Source: an uncultured Bacteroidales bacterium (GTDB taxonomy: Bacteria > Bacteroidota > Bacteroidia > Bacteroidales > UBA932). Taken from it: a DNA stretch of 64,000 nucleotides. Made by a program: the position numbers and the translations under genes. Under the pieces are notes generated by a model. The model did not search any database. It had not been told where the DNA came from and worked only from the letters and a program-made list of their open reading frames with translations. Numbering within the stretch: the stretch's first letter is position 1; every line of letters begins with the position of its first letter. Positions 37,632 through 46,540 of the stretch are shown piece by piece. The stretch covers positions 42,622 through 106,621 of the forward strand of contig CAKUXR010000008.1 of NCBI GenBank assembly GCA_934700615.1, written 5' to 3'.

Positions 37632-39983
37632 ATGACTGAGAATACAAGAAAAAAATGTGTGAAATGGTTCTGGATCATTATTTCAGCACCTATAGCCCTG
37701 TTTCTGTTCATGCTGCTTCTGGTGTGGGCGTTTGCCGACATCCCTTCTTTTGCTGAACTGGAGAACCCGGACAGCAAATTGGCTACCGAAGTGATAGCGG
37801 ATGACGGGCAGATACTTACCACTTTTCATATAGAGAACCGCTCTTATGTGGCATTTGAAGATTTGTCACCATATCTCGTCCAGGCTGCGGTCGCTACTGA
37901 AGACGTCAGATTCTACAACCACTCCGGCATTGACTTTCCCAGTCTCGGCCGCGTGCTCGTGAAGACTCTGCTCCTGAGCGATTCGAGCCAGGGAGGCGGA
38001 AGTACCATCACCCAGCAGCTTGCGAAGACATTGTACCCGCGTACCGACGTTTCCAGCAGGATTCCGGGTTTTTCCAAGGTGAAGATGGTCTGGATCAAAC
38101 TCAAGGAGTGGATTACCGCTGTGAAACTTGAGCGTGACTATACCAAGAATGAAATTCTGGACATGTACCTGAATGCCGTTTTCTTCGGCAGCAGCGCCTA
38201 TGGCGTCAAGGCTGCGGCACAGACTTTCTTTGCGAAGGACCCTGCGGAACTCACTGTAGAAGAGAGCGCTACACTTGTCGGCATGGTAAACAAGCCTACA
38301 AGATACAATCCTGCCCTTCATCCTGACAAGTCTCTTTCCAGAAGGAATTTCGTTATCAGTCAGATGGAGAAGGCCGGATATCTTACGAAGGCCGAGTCGG
38401 ATTCCATCCAGCAGGTTCCTATCACGCTGTCATATCAGGTGCAGGACCACAATTCCGGCCTTGCCCCATATTTCAGGGATATGCTCCGCCGTGTCATGAA
38501 CGCTGAAAAGCCTGTGAAGTCCAGATATACATATAAAGAGGACTACACTGCGGATTCACTCCGCTGGGCTGATGACGGAATCTACGGCTGGCTGAACAAG
38601 AACAGGAAACCGGACGGCTCCCAGTACAATCTCGACAAGGATGGCCTCCGAATCTATACCACCATCAACTACAAGATGCAGAAGTATGCGGAAGAGGCTG
38701 TGGCTGAGCATCTTGGCAAGAACCTTCAGAAGAGTTTCGAACGTGACCTCCGTTCCAAGAAGAACAAGCCGTTCTCCAATGATGTCGATAAGGACACAAG
38801 GGATTATGTCATGAAACAGGCCAGAAGGTGGAGTGACAGATACAGACTCATGAAGAAGGAAGGCGCTTCCGAAAGTGAGATTCTGAAGAGTTTCTCCGTT
38901 CCTGTGAAGATGAGACTTTTCTCATGGAACAAGAAGGGCTACATTGACACTACGATGACTCCGGACGATTCCATCAGATATTACAAGTCCATCCTCCGTG
39001 CAGGATTCATGGCGATGGAGCCTGTGACCGGACAGATCAAGGCTTACGTCGGCGGACCGAACTACAGATACTTCAAGTATGACAATGTCCGTCAGGGCAA
39101 ACGTCAGATCGGTTCGACTGTCAAGCCGTTCCTCTACACCCTCGCGATGCAGTCCGGCATGACGCCTTGCACCAAGGTTGTCAATGTCCCTCAGACTTTC
39201 ATTGTGGGCGACAATGAGTGGACTCCGAGAAGTACGGACAAGGACATCTGGATCGGAAAGACGGTGACCCTCAAATGGGGATTGACGCACAGTTCCAACA
39301 ATATTTCAGCATACCTGATGAAGCAGCTCGGCCCTGAGGCCATGGCGGACATGATGCGTGCGATGGGAATACAGAGTCACATTGACGCTGTCCCTTCTCT
39401 CTGCGTCGGGCCTTCAGATCTTTCTCTGTATGAGATGGTTGCGGCTTACAATACCTATCCTTCCCGTGGAGTTTACATCGCGCCTCAGTTCGTGACCAGG
39501 ATTGAAGACAGCCAGGGCAACGTGCTCAGTGAGTTCAACAACAGGAAGCGCGAGGCCATCAGTGAGCAGACAGCATATCTCATGGAGAACCTCATGCAGG
39601 GCGTCATCAACAATGGTACAGGTGCACGTCTCCGTTCGGTTTACCAGCTGAAAGGCGAAATCGCCGGAAAGACAGGTACCACCAATGACAATGCAGACGG
39701 ATGGTTTATCGGTTACACTCCGTCCATCACTGCCGGTATCTGGGTCGGTGCTGAAGACCGTCAGGTGCACTTCCAGGCACTGGCATTGGGAAGCGGATCG
39801 AACATGGCACTTCCTATCTGGGGCATTTTCATGAAGAAAGTCCTGAAAGACGGCACATTAGGCATTTCGGAATCCGACAGATTCGTCGCCCCGGCCGGCA
39901 TGACCATTGACCTGAGCTGCAGTGGTGGCGACGAGGATGCCGAGGGCAAGGCCAAGAGCGAGGCTGATTATTATTTTGACTAG
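37632..39983 (+). CDS. Penicillin-binding protein 1A (bifunctional glycosyltransferase/transpeptidase)
   Basis: 783 aa. Cytoplasmic start, one membrane helix (residues about 12-35), GT51 glycosyltransferase domain with EDVRFYNHSGID and GGSTITQQLAKT, then a transpeptidase domain with IGSTVKPF (SxxK, near residue 495), THSSNN (SxN) and GKTGTTND. The C-terminus is short. It builds and crosslinks peptidoglycan at the inner membrane. ddl follows after 18 bases and then prmC, so a cell-wall operon is likely. Confidence 0.95.
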   Translation: MTENTRKKCVKWFWIIISAPIALFLFMLLLVWAFADIPSFAELENPDSKLATEVIADDGQILTTFHIENRSYVAFEDLSPYLVQAAVATEDVRFYNHSGIDFPSLGRVLVKTLLLSDSSQGGGSTITQQLAKTLYPRTDVSSRIPGFSKVKMVWIKLKEWITAVKLERDYTKNEILDMYLNAVFFGSSAYGVKAAAQTFFAKDPAELTVEESATLVGMVNKPTRYNPALHPDKSLSRRNFVISQMEKAGYLTKAESDSIQQVPITLSYQVQDHNSGLAPYFRDMLRRVMNAEKPVKSRYTYKEDYTADSLRWADDGIYGWLNKNRKPDGSQYNLDKDGLRIYTTINYKMQKYAEEAVAEHLGKNLQKSFERDLRSKKNKPFSNDVDKDTRDYVMKQARRWSDRYRLMKKEGASESEILKSFSVPVKMRLFSWNKKGYIDTTMTPDDSIRYYKSILRAGFMAMEPVTGQIKAYVGGPNYRYFKYDNVRQGKRQIGSTVKPFLYTLAMQSGMTPCTKVVNVPQTFIVGDNEWTPRSTDKDIWIGKTVTLKWGLTHSSNNISAYLMKQLGPEAMADMMRAMGIQSHIDAVPSLCVGPSDLSLYEMVAAYNTYPSRGVYIAPQFVTRIEDSQGNVLSEFNNRKREAISEQTAYLMENLMQGVINNGTGARLRSVYQLKGEIAGKTGTTNDNADGWFIGYTPSITAGIWVGAEDRQVHFQALALGSGSNMALPIWGIFMKKVLKDGTLGISESDRFVAPAGMTIDLSCSGGDEDAEGKAKSEADYYFD

Positions 39984-40001
39984 ACATAAAACATATAGAC
40001 A

Positions 40002-41018
40002 ATGGGAAAATATAACACTATTGCAGTGATTTATGGCAGCGACTCTTCCGAGTGGGAGGTTGCTTGCAGAAGTGGAGAATTTACGGCATCCAGGATTGAC
40101 GATACCGCATATGACGTGTATGAGATTTTCGCGCGTTTCGGAGTGTGGTCACTGGTGGCCTACAGGAAAAAGAACTCCATGAGGGTACCGTTCCCTGAAG
40201 AGGCGAGACCTCAGATTGACAAGAATGACTTTTCTGTCAATGTCTATGGCGAGAAAATCAAGTTTGACTTCGTATATATCATGCAGCACGGAACTCCGGG
40301 CGAAAACGGACTTCTGCAGGGATATTTCGAAATGCTCGGAATCCCCCACAGCGGCTGCAGCGCTTTCGTATCGGCTGTCGCATTCGACAAATACTCATGC
40401 AAAAGCTATCTCCGTGATGCCGACTATGTGAAACTCGCGCCTGATGCCTTCGTACGTAAAGGAATGGATGTCAATGCTTTTGCGAAGGATGCGGTGGCCC
40501 GTCTGGGTCTTCCTCTTTTCGTGAAGCCTACTGACGGCGGTTCAAGTTTCGGAATCAGCAAGGTGAAAGAAGCTGACGCATTGGCCTCTGCCGTCAATTT
40601 CGCTTTCTCGGAGGGACCGGCCGTGGTCGTTGAGAAAGCCATCGTGGGCGAGGAGTTCACATGTGCGGCATACACGTCGCACGGCCAGGTGAAGGCGCTT
40701 CCTGTCATTCAGATTCTTACCGACAACGAGTATTTCGACTATGACGCGAAATACAACGGAAACAGCCGTGAGGTCTGCCCTGCACCGATATCAGAAGAAC
40801 TGTCCTCTGCCATTCAGAGAGTTACGGAGCGCATTTACGCCCATCTCGGATGCAACGGCATCGTGAGAATGGACTATATCCTTGCAGAGGACGGACTCTA
40901 TTTCCTCGAGGTCAATACCATCCCGGGCATGACCAGCGCTTCTCTTGTGCCTAAAATGGTGAGGGCTGCGGGGTTGGATGTGACTGAATTCCTTACAGAC
41001 GTAATCGAGAACTCATAA
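40002..41018 (+). CDS. ddl: D-alanine--D-alanine ligase
   Basis: 338 aa ATP-grasp enzyme. QHGTPGENGLLQGYFEMLGI (substrate-binding Glu region), KPTDGGSSFGISKV near 174, GEEFTCAAYT, and the closing metal/ATP block YFLEVNTIPGMTSASL. It makes D-Ala-D-Ala for peptidoglycan precursors in the cytoplasm. It lies between the PBP1A gene and prmC, with 18- and 9-base gaps. Confidence 0.96.
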   Translation: MGKYNTIAVIYGSDSSEWEVACRSGEFTASRIDDTAYDVYEIFARFGVWSLVAYRKKNSMRVPFPEEARPQIDKNDFSVNVYGEKIKFDFVYIMQHGTPGENGLLQGYFEMLGIPHSGCSAFVSAVAFDKYSCKSYLRDADYVKLAPDAFVRKGMDVNAFAKDAVARLGLPLFVKPTDGGSSFGISKVKEADALASAVNFAFSEGPAVVVEKAIVGEEFTCAAYTSHGQVKALPVIQILTDNEYFDYDAKYNGNSREVCPAPISEELSSAIQRVTERIYAHLGCNGIVRMDYILAEDGLYFLEVNTIPGMTSASLVPKMVRAAGLDVTEFLTDVIENS

Positions 41019-41027
41019 GAAATCGAT

Positions 41028-41930
41028 ATGTTGCTAGTTGATTTTGTGAAAGAGAGCGTCATGGCTCTGGAATCGTTGTACCCTGAAACGGAGGCGAGGT
41101 CCATTGTCCTGATGTTGTGTGAAGACATACTTGGTACAGAGAGATATACCCATATCGTAGAACCTCAGTATCAGATTGATGAGAAGAAACTGCCGCTTCT
41201 GTCGGCGGCGATGGAGAGGCTCCGTGCGGGTGAGCCGATCCAATATGTCCTGGGCAAGGCGGATTTCTACGGGCGCAGGTTCAATGTTACTCCTGACGTG
41301 CTTATCCCTCGTCCCGAGACTGAACTCCTGTGCCGTGATGCCATCAAAACGGCTTCCAGAATATCCCGAATGAGGATTCCATACGGCAAGAATGCCGTGC
41401 CTGTCAGAATCCTGGACTTGTGTACCGGCTCCGGATGCATTGCCTGGACAATGGCATTGGCCGTTCCCGGCTGCAAGGTGACCGCAGTGGACATATCCGA
41501 CAATGCACTTTCTGTGGCGTCAGGTCAGGATTTTGCCTCGGAAATCAAGACTACAGGTGCATCCAAGCCTGAATTTATCAAGGCCGATGTGCTTGATACA
41601 GAGCAGGATTTCCCTGTTCATCCATTCGACATCATCCTCAGCAATCCGCCATACATCATGGAGTCGGAGAAGAAGGACATGAGGAAAAATGTGCTGGACT
41701 ATGAACCGGCATTGGCCCTGTTCGTTTCCGACGACGATCCCCTGATATTCTATCGTGCAGTCGCGAGGTGGAGCCAGAGGTTCCTGACCCCTGAGGGGCT
41801 CGGTTTTGTCGAGGTCAATGAAAGTCTGGCGCCTCAGACAGAGGCTGTCTTCCGCGAGGCCGGCTATACTCATACTGAGATAGTCAAGGACCTGTACGAC
41901 AAGAACAGATATGTCTTTTATCATAAGTAA
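41028..41930 (+). CDS. prmC: Release factor glutamine methyltransferase PrmC (HemK)
   Basis: 300 aa. N-terminal helical domain (QYVLGKADFYGRRFNVTPDVLIPRPETE junction typical of PrmC), SAM-binding block LDLCTGSGCIAWTMA, and the catalytic NPPYI near residue 205. It methylates the GGQ glutamine of RF1 and RF2. It sits 9 bases behind ddl and is the last gene of the operon, with a terminator 43 bases after the stop. Confidence 0.95.
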   Translation: MLLVDFVKESVMALESLYPETEARSIVLMLCEDILGTERYTHIVEPQYQIDEKKLPLLSAAMERLRAGEPIQYVLGKADFYGRRFNVTPDVLIPRPETELLCRDAIKTASRISRMRIPYGKNAVPVRILDLCTGSGCIAWTMALAVPGCKVTAVDISDNALSVASGQDFASEIKTTGASKPEFIKADVLDTEQDFPVHPFDIILSNPPYIMESEKKDMRKNVLDYEPALALFVSDDDPLIFYRAVARWSQRFLTPEGLGFVEVNESLAPQTEAVFREAGYTHTEIVKDLYDKNRYVFYHK

Positions 41931-41973
41931 TTCATACGGGATTTGCTGCAAATCTTGTTGAAATAGTGGATTG

Positions 41974-42007
41974 AAAACGGTCTTCCAGATGTCTGGGAGG
42001 CCGTTTT
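41974..42007 (+). terminator. Terminator after prmC
   Basis: AACGG-CTTCCAG / CTGGGAG-CCGTT stem followed by TTTTT. Confidence 0.75.
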
Positions 42008-42124
42008 TGCAGAAAAAGCAATTTCATTTTTTGAAAATGGTTTTTTATCGCTCACTTTGCAGATGAAGATTTGATTCCGGATATTCGGAGTCATGGTGAG
42101 TAAATGATTAAAAATGAGATGCTT

Positions 42125-43354
42125 ATGAAACAATTACTATTTCTGGTTCTGGCTGCCCTGTCCGTTCCGGTCAGTTGTGAACATGTTGACCATACCGGGG
42201 AAATCAATGACCCTGAAGCCAGAATCATTCCGCTGGAGGACGTGGCGAAACTGCTGTCGGCCCTTCCTATAGAAACTGACCAGATGACGGAAGTCCATGA
42301 TGCCGTATCCTCATCCGACGGCAATGGATACGATGAAGAATACATGATGCGGGACCTGCTTTCTGTGCCGGGGACCGGTGTGGGAGATGAGGCTATGGGC
42401 AAGTCAATGTCGACCAGGAGCTATTCAAGGCCTCTCAAGGAACTGATTGCCGAGCAGTTGTCCACCCGCACCAAATCTTCTGACGGAAATGTGCTTACTC
42501 CTGAAGAGTATCTGGATGCTTTGGAAAAGTCCGACATGCAGATTTACTGGCCTTATTACGGAAATTGGGACGGGAAGGAATGGCCTGTGATTACGTTTGA
42601 CCCCGGCAACGGGGCCGAAGTCAATGTCGGATATCGTCTATGTACGGATGCAGACGGGAACCGCAATGTGGAGGAGGTCGTCGTGGATGAGGAAATGGCC
42701 GCTTCTCATCCGGTATGGGTTGTAAACCGTAACGACGACAGCGGCTTCACTTCTATGGAGGTTCACAGGAGAAATGATCCTGAGTGGGGGACTGGAGGCG
42801 GCTCCATCACGGTGCGTCCGTCTTCTGGCCTGGAGTGCGCTGAGGCGTCGGCGCCGGCTACTGCGGCTGCCCAGAAAGGTGCTTTCCGGACACTTGTGCT
42901 GCACGACTTCATGATGAGGCGCAATTATGACTGCTGGTTTGCAGGGGCTTCCGAGTTCTTCATCAAGTGCGGAAGTGTTGAGGACTTTACCGCCAGTACC
43001 GAAGCGGAACTTAAACTGTATTCTCCTCGCATTACCGATTTCATGCTTGTCGTGAAACGTAACCAAGTGGGGAAAACTATCCCCATGAATGTTGTCCTTG
43101 TCTCGCAATGGACTGACCAGCTGGAGAATATAGCGTTCATGCTGACTGAAGATGATGGTGGTACCAGGGCTGAATGGAAGTGCTCGGCTGTAGTCAAAAT
43201 CAAGTCCAAGAGTTATGGATTTGACGTTGCCCTTCCGTTTAATTCCCGTGATGACATCGTCTGGCGTGGACAATTGTCAGCACCATATCTTGAGAAATAT
43301 GATGGGGTCGCAGGACGTTTCGGTGATGTCGAGCTGACCTTTTCACTATTGTGA
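42125..43354 (+). CDS. Lipoprotein of unknown function
   Basis: 409 aa from the ATG at 42125. An in-frame ATG at 42104 precedes it, but this start gives a compact lipoprotein signal MKQLLFLVLAALSVPVSC. The mature part is acidic, with a low-complexity stretch (residues about 50-120). After that come WPYYGNWDGKEWPVITFDPG, EEMAASHPVWVVNRNDDSG and, toward the C-terminus, a beta-rich region. I know such proteins only as uncharacterised Bacteroidales lipoproteins. It is convergent with the U32 gene, 11 bases apart. Confidence 0.75.
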   Translation: MKQLLFLVLAALSVPVSCEHVDHTGEINDPEARIIPLEDVAKLLSALPIETDQMTEVHDAVSSSDGNGYDEEYMMRDLLSVPGTGVGDEAMGKSMSTRSYSRPLKELIAEQLSTRTKSSDGNVLTPEEYLDALEKSDMQIYWPYYGNWDGKEWPVITFDPGNGAEVNVGYRLCTDADGNRNVEEVVVDEEMAASHPVWVVNRNDDSGFTSMEVHRRNDPEWGTGGGSITVRPSSGLECAEASAPATAAAQKGAFRTLVLHDFMMRRNYDCWFAGASEFFIKCGSVEDFTASTEAELKLYSPRITDFMLVVKRNQVGKTIPMNVVLVSQWTDQLENIAFMLTEDDGGTRAEWKCSAVVKIKSKSYGFDVALPFNSRDDIVWRGQLSAPYLEKYDGVAGRFGDVELTFSLL

Positions 43355-43365
43355 AAATCGGGAGA

Positions 43366-45399
43366 TCACTTCTTCTTGACGACCATCTCGCAGTTGGCGC
43401 AATCGAACTGAAGGGGGAAGATCTGTCCGTTGTTCTCGAGGTGAAGTTTGGCCGGGAAAGGAGTTCCCTTAGGTTTCATCTTGAGACATTGGCCAAGCTC
43501 GTATCTGATACAATACTTGGTGCGCATGAGTTCCGCGTCCTCATTGTGGACAATCTCGTATGCACTGTCGGCGGAATCGGCCCCGTGAGATATGTAAGTC
43601 TCTTTAGCGAGATGATTTGCGACATTGAATTTGTATGAGAGATGGCTTGGCGGGAAGTCAGTGCGTTTCTCTTCCATTGATTGTGGAACTTCGGACAGGT
43701 TCTGTCCGGCCATCTTGCCGGTGTCCTGCAATGGCAGCCTTCGCAGGTTCAGCATCTCGCGTGAATGGGCAGGCTCCTTGTCGAGTTTATCAGCAAGTTT
43801 GCGCCTGATGTCATTCAAAAAGGCCGCACTCATGAACGGAATGGAACCATCTTCAGTTTCCACGTTGAGGAATTCTGTGCCGGAAGAGCTGTCCGTGTGG
43901 AATGAATAATCTCCGCATGACTTGCCTAACTGGCTGGAAATGATTGATTTCATTCTCTCTACGTTGCCTGCGGACTCATTACCTGCATTGACGGAAACTT
44001 CTGCTCTGCGTCCGTCCTCAGGTACGGCATCGGCCGTCAGAGTATAGCCGGAATTTGCGCATCCCGACAGGCTGACATTGACATTGACATCGATGAGACG
44101 TTCAGAATTTGAGGAGGCCAATGTCTTTTCGAATGTGGCGCTGATGTTCCTGTAGAGGAGTGTGCCGACTGACAGGCCTGAAACTTTTTTGCATCTGATG
44201 GTCTGGCCGGAACATACATCGCCCCTGAACCCGATGATTTCGCCGTTTCCGGAAGTGAATGCGAATCCGTCACCATTGGAAAGCATGACGGCGGATGCCG
44301 TTCCGGAGTCGTTACGGCTGCTCTTTGGTGCTTGCGCTGAACCTGCCTGGCTATGAGGTCTCAGGGTAATGAGGACTTCATTCTTGCCGCAGGGCACGAT
44401 GGACTTGACCACACCTGCGATTTCGCCCATTCCTTTAGGCGTGTCCATGCTTGACCACATTCCCCTGTGGCCGTCTAGGAACAACTCGGTGTAGCCTCGG
44501 TTGAATGTCTTTGCAAGATCCGGTGTAAATCCTCCCTGGATGCGGCCGAAAGACGCGCGCCTGTATTTGTCCGGATGAGAATCTGCCAGTTTGTCAAGGG
44601 CTCTTGAATATGCGGTTACAGTATTGCGGACATAGGAGATGTTCTTGAGGCGCCCCTCGATTTTGAAAGAAGAAACGCCTGCTTCCGCGAGGTCCTCCAC
44701 GCGGCCCAGGAGATTGTAATCCTTGAGCGAAAGGAGAGCCTTGTTCCTGACCAGGACCTTTCCTGTGGACGAATCCACGAGATTGTAAAGAGACCGGCAT
44801 GCCTGTATGCACTCTCCGCGGTTTGCGCTGCGGCCGGAAATGCACTCTGACATGTAGCATTGGCCGCTGTAGCATACACAGAGCGCGCCATGTACGAAGA
44901 ATTCGATTTCACAGCTTGTGGCCTCTCTGATTTTACGGATGTCCGTGAGTGAAAGTTCCCTCTCCAGTACCAGCCGCGAAAATCCCAGCTGCTTATAGAA
45001 CAGGGCCTTCTCCGGATCCCTTATGGCGCATTGGGTAGAAGCGTGAAGCGGAATCCCAAGTCTCCGTCCATTTCCGTCCGGGCCTCCGTCGGCCATGCGC
45101 ATGACTGAAAGGTCCTGGACAATGATGGCGTCGATGCCGGCATCTTCCGCCTGACACATCAGCGAATATGCCTCGTCCAGTTCATCATCGAACAATATGG
45201 TATTCAAAGTCATGAAGACTCGTGCCCCGAATTTGTGGGCATACCTGCAGAGGGCAGCAAGGTCATCCATGCTGTTGCCTGCCGCTTGCCTGGCACCGAA
45301 TGCCGGCCCTGCAATATAGACGGCATCGGCACCGCAGTCTATTGCCGCGATGCCGATTTCTATATTCTTTGCCGGAGCCAGGAGTTCCAGATCAGTCAT
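43366..45399 (-). CDS. U32-family protein, RlhA-like (rRNA/tRNA hydroxylation class)
   Basis: 677 aa. The TIM-barrel U32 domain occupies the first half: ELLAPAKNIEIGIAAIDCGADAVYIA, LHASTQCAIRDPEKALFY, RLVLERELSL, EFFVHGALCVCYSGQCYMSE and RGECIQACR (the four-Cys iron-sulfur site), and KIEGRLK. The second half is a long beta-rich extension ending in a Cys-bearing segment (FPLQFDCANCEMVV). Although the family is named peptidase U32, its studied members TrhP and RlhA add hydroxyl groups to tRNA or 23S rRNA. The two-part layout and length resemble RlhA (inference). Confidence 0.88.
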   Translation of the reverse strand: MTDLELLAPAKNIEIGIAAIDCGADAVYIAGPAFGARQAAGNSMDDLAALCRYAHKFGARVFMTLNTILFDDELDEAYSLMCQAEDAGIDAIIVQDLSVMRMADGGPDGNGRRLGIPLHASTQCAIRDPEKALFYKQLGFSRLVLERELSLTDIRKIREATSCEIEFFVHGALCVCYSGQCYMSECISGRSANRGECIQACRSLYNLVDSSTGKVLVRNKALLSLKDYNLLGRVEDLAEAGVSSFKIEGRLKNISYVRNTVTAYSRALDKLADSHPDKYRRASFGRIQGGFTPDLAKTFNRGYTELFLDGHRGMWSSMDTPKGMGEIAGVVKSIVPCGKNEVLITLRPHSQAGSAQAPKSSRNDSGTASAVMLSNGDGFAFTSGNGEIIGFRGDVCSGQTIRCKKVSGLSVGTLLYRNISATFEKTLASSNSERLIDVNVNVSLSGCANSGYTLTADAVPEDGRRAEVSVNAGNESAGNVERMKSIISSQLGKSCGDYSFHTDSSSGTEFLNVETEDGSIPFMSAAFLNDIRRKLADKLDKEPAHSREMLNLRRLPLQDTGKMAGQNLSEVPQSMEEKRTDFPPSHLSYKFNVANHLAKETYISHGADSADSAYEIVHNEDAELMRTKYCIRYELGQCLKMKPKGTPFPAKLHLENNGQIFPLQFDCANCEMVVKKK

Positions 45400-45450
45400 G
45401 TTGTGATTATTTAGGAAGTCAGGCCTCCGCCTAAGCGGACCCGGCTGAAA

Positions 45451-46398
45451 TTATTTGCTGAGAGAAGCGATGAGCGGCTTTGCCTGAGCACCGAACTGAG
45501 GGTCGTTCTCGACCTTCTTGTAATATTCGAGAGCCTTGGCCTTGTTGCCTGCCTGCTGATAGAGGGCACCTACTGTGAAAGCGATTGCACCTGCATTCTT
45601 TGCTGTAGGAGCAGCCTCGAGGTATTTCTCGAAATAGCTGATTGCATTGGCGTTCTTGCTGGCCTTCTGGGAAGCCTGACCTGCAACGAGATATGCCTGG
45701 GCGTTCTCCTTGTAGCTGTTGGCCTTCTCTGCAAGCTCTACTGCGTCTGCATATTTTCCGGCCTTGAGCTGGGCAGCTGCATTCTTGAGGAATGTGGTAG
45801 AAAGAACTGACTTCGCGTTAGCTTCCTGACCATTGCGGGCAGCCATCTCGAGATACTTCACTGCATCGTCATATTTGCCTGCGTTGCCGAGGAACTGGCC
45901 ATACTTGAGAGCAGTGTTGGCATCTGTGGTGTCGATGGCGATAGCCTCTTCGTATGCTGCAAGCACACCTGCGACATCCTTGGCCTTCATGGCATCATTG
46001 ACCTTGCCGAGAGCGATTCTCTTTGCGACTGTAGGAAGGAGACCTGTAGCCTCGTCAACGATATCTGTATTGCCATACTCGCCGGCAACCTTGATTGCCT
46101 CTTCGAATTTGGCCTTTGCGTTTGTGAAGTCCTTATTGTTGTAGAAGTCTTTTCCGATAGAAAGAATAACTGAAGGAATGGCGCTCTTGCAGTTTGTAAC
46201 TACGTCAGCACCCTCATCGCCGAGAGACTGGGCCATTGTGAGGGCCTTCTGGAAATACTCCAATGCGCTGGTCTTGTTACCCATTGTGAGAGCCTCTGCA
46301 CCGCTGTTGTAAGTTGCGGTAGCTGTTGCCAAATCCTGTGCGGACATTACGCCGAATGAGAAGGCGAAAGCCGCCATTGCTAGAACGATTTTTTTCAT
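45451..46398 (-). CDS. Exported TPR-repeat protein
   Basis: 315 aa. Signal peptide MKKIVLAMAAFAFSFGVMSAQ, then about seven tetratricopeptide repeats, for example YNSGAEALTMGNKTSALEYF, FYNNKDFTNAKAKFEEAIK and KYGQFLGNAGKYDDAVKYL. It is rich in Ala and Lys, with no catalytic domain, and probably a periplasmic protein-protein scaffold. It is divergent from the M16-like gene, the two sharing an intergenic region with overlapping promoters. Confidence 0.9.
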   Translation of the reverse strand: MKKIVLAMAAFAFSFGVMSAQDLATATATYNSGAEALTMGNKTSALEYFQKALTMAQSLGDEGADVVTNCKSAIPSVILSIGKDFYNNKDFTNAKAKFEEAIKVAGEYGNTDIVDEATGLLPTVAKRIALGKVNDAMKAKDVAGVLAAYEEAIAIDTTDANTALKYGQFLGNAGKYDDAVKYLEMAARNGQEANAKSVLSTTFLKNAAAQLKAGKYADAVELAEKANSYKENAQAYLVAGQASQKASKNANAISYFEKYLEAAPTAKNAGAIAFTVGALYQQAGNKAKALEYYKKVENDPQFGAQAKPLIASLSK

Positions 46399-46494
46399 GT
46401 TATCAATGTTTTTAGTTGTTTTCGTATAGTTTTTGATGTATGCATCCGATGGAATTGCATTAGTAAGAAGTGCATATCCTTAAATGCATTTAGG

Positions 46495-46522
46495 CAAAAG
46501 TAATAAAAATATCTTAATTTTG
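46495..46522. promoter_or_regulatory. Back-to-back -7 boxes for the TPR gene (-) and the M16-like gene (+)
   Basis: Minus strand TACTTTTG (46495-46502) and plus strand TAATTTTG (46515-46522), both exact TAnnTTTG and close enough that each -7 box falls in the other's core promoter. The -33 boxes are weak. Confidence 0.45.
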
Positions 46523-46540
46523 CATAAGTTACCTTTGATT

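Noticed and set aside
37532..37822. Upstream extension of the topA frame
   Set aside because: Overlaps the divergent PBP gene start and lacks topoisomerase similarity; the VIVESPAKAGTI motif follows the ATG at 37531.
43366..45399. Reading the U32 protein as a collagenase-type protease
   Set aside because: The four-Cys site and two-part layout fit RNA-hydroxylating U32 members better; no protease motif is seen.
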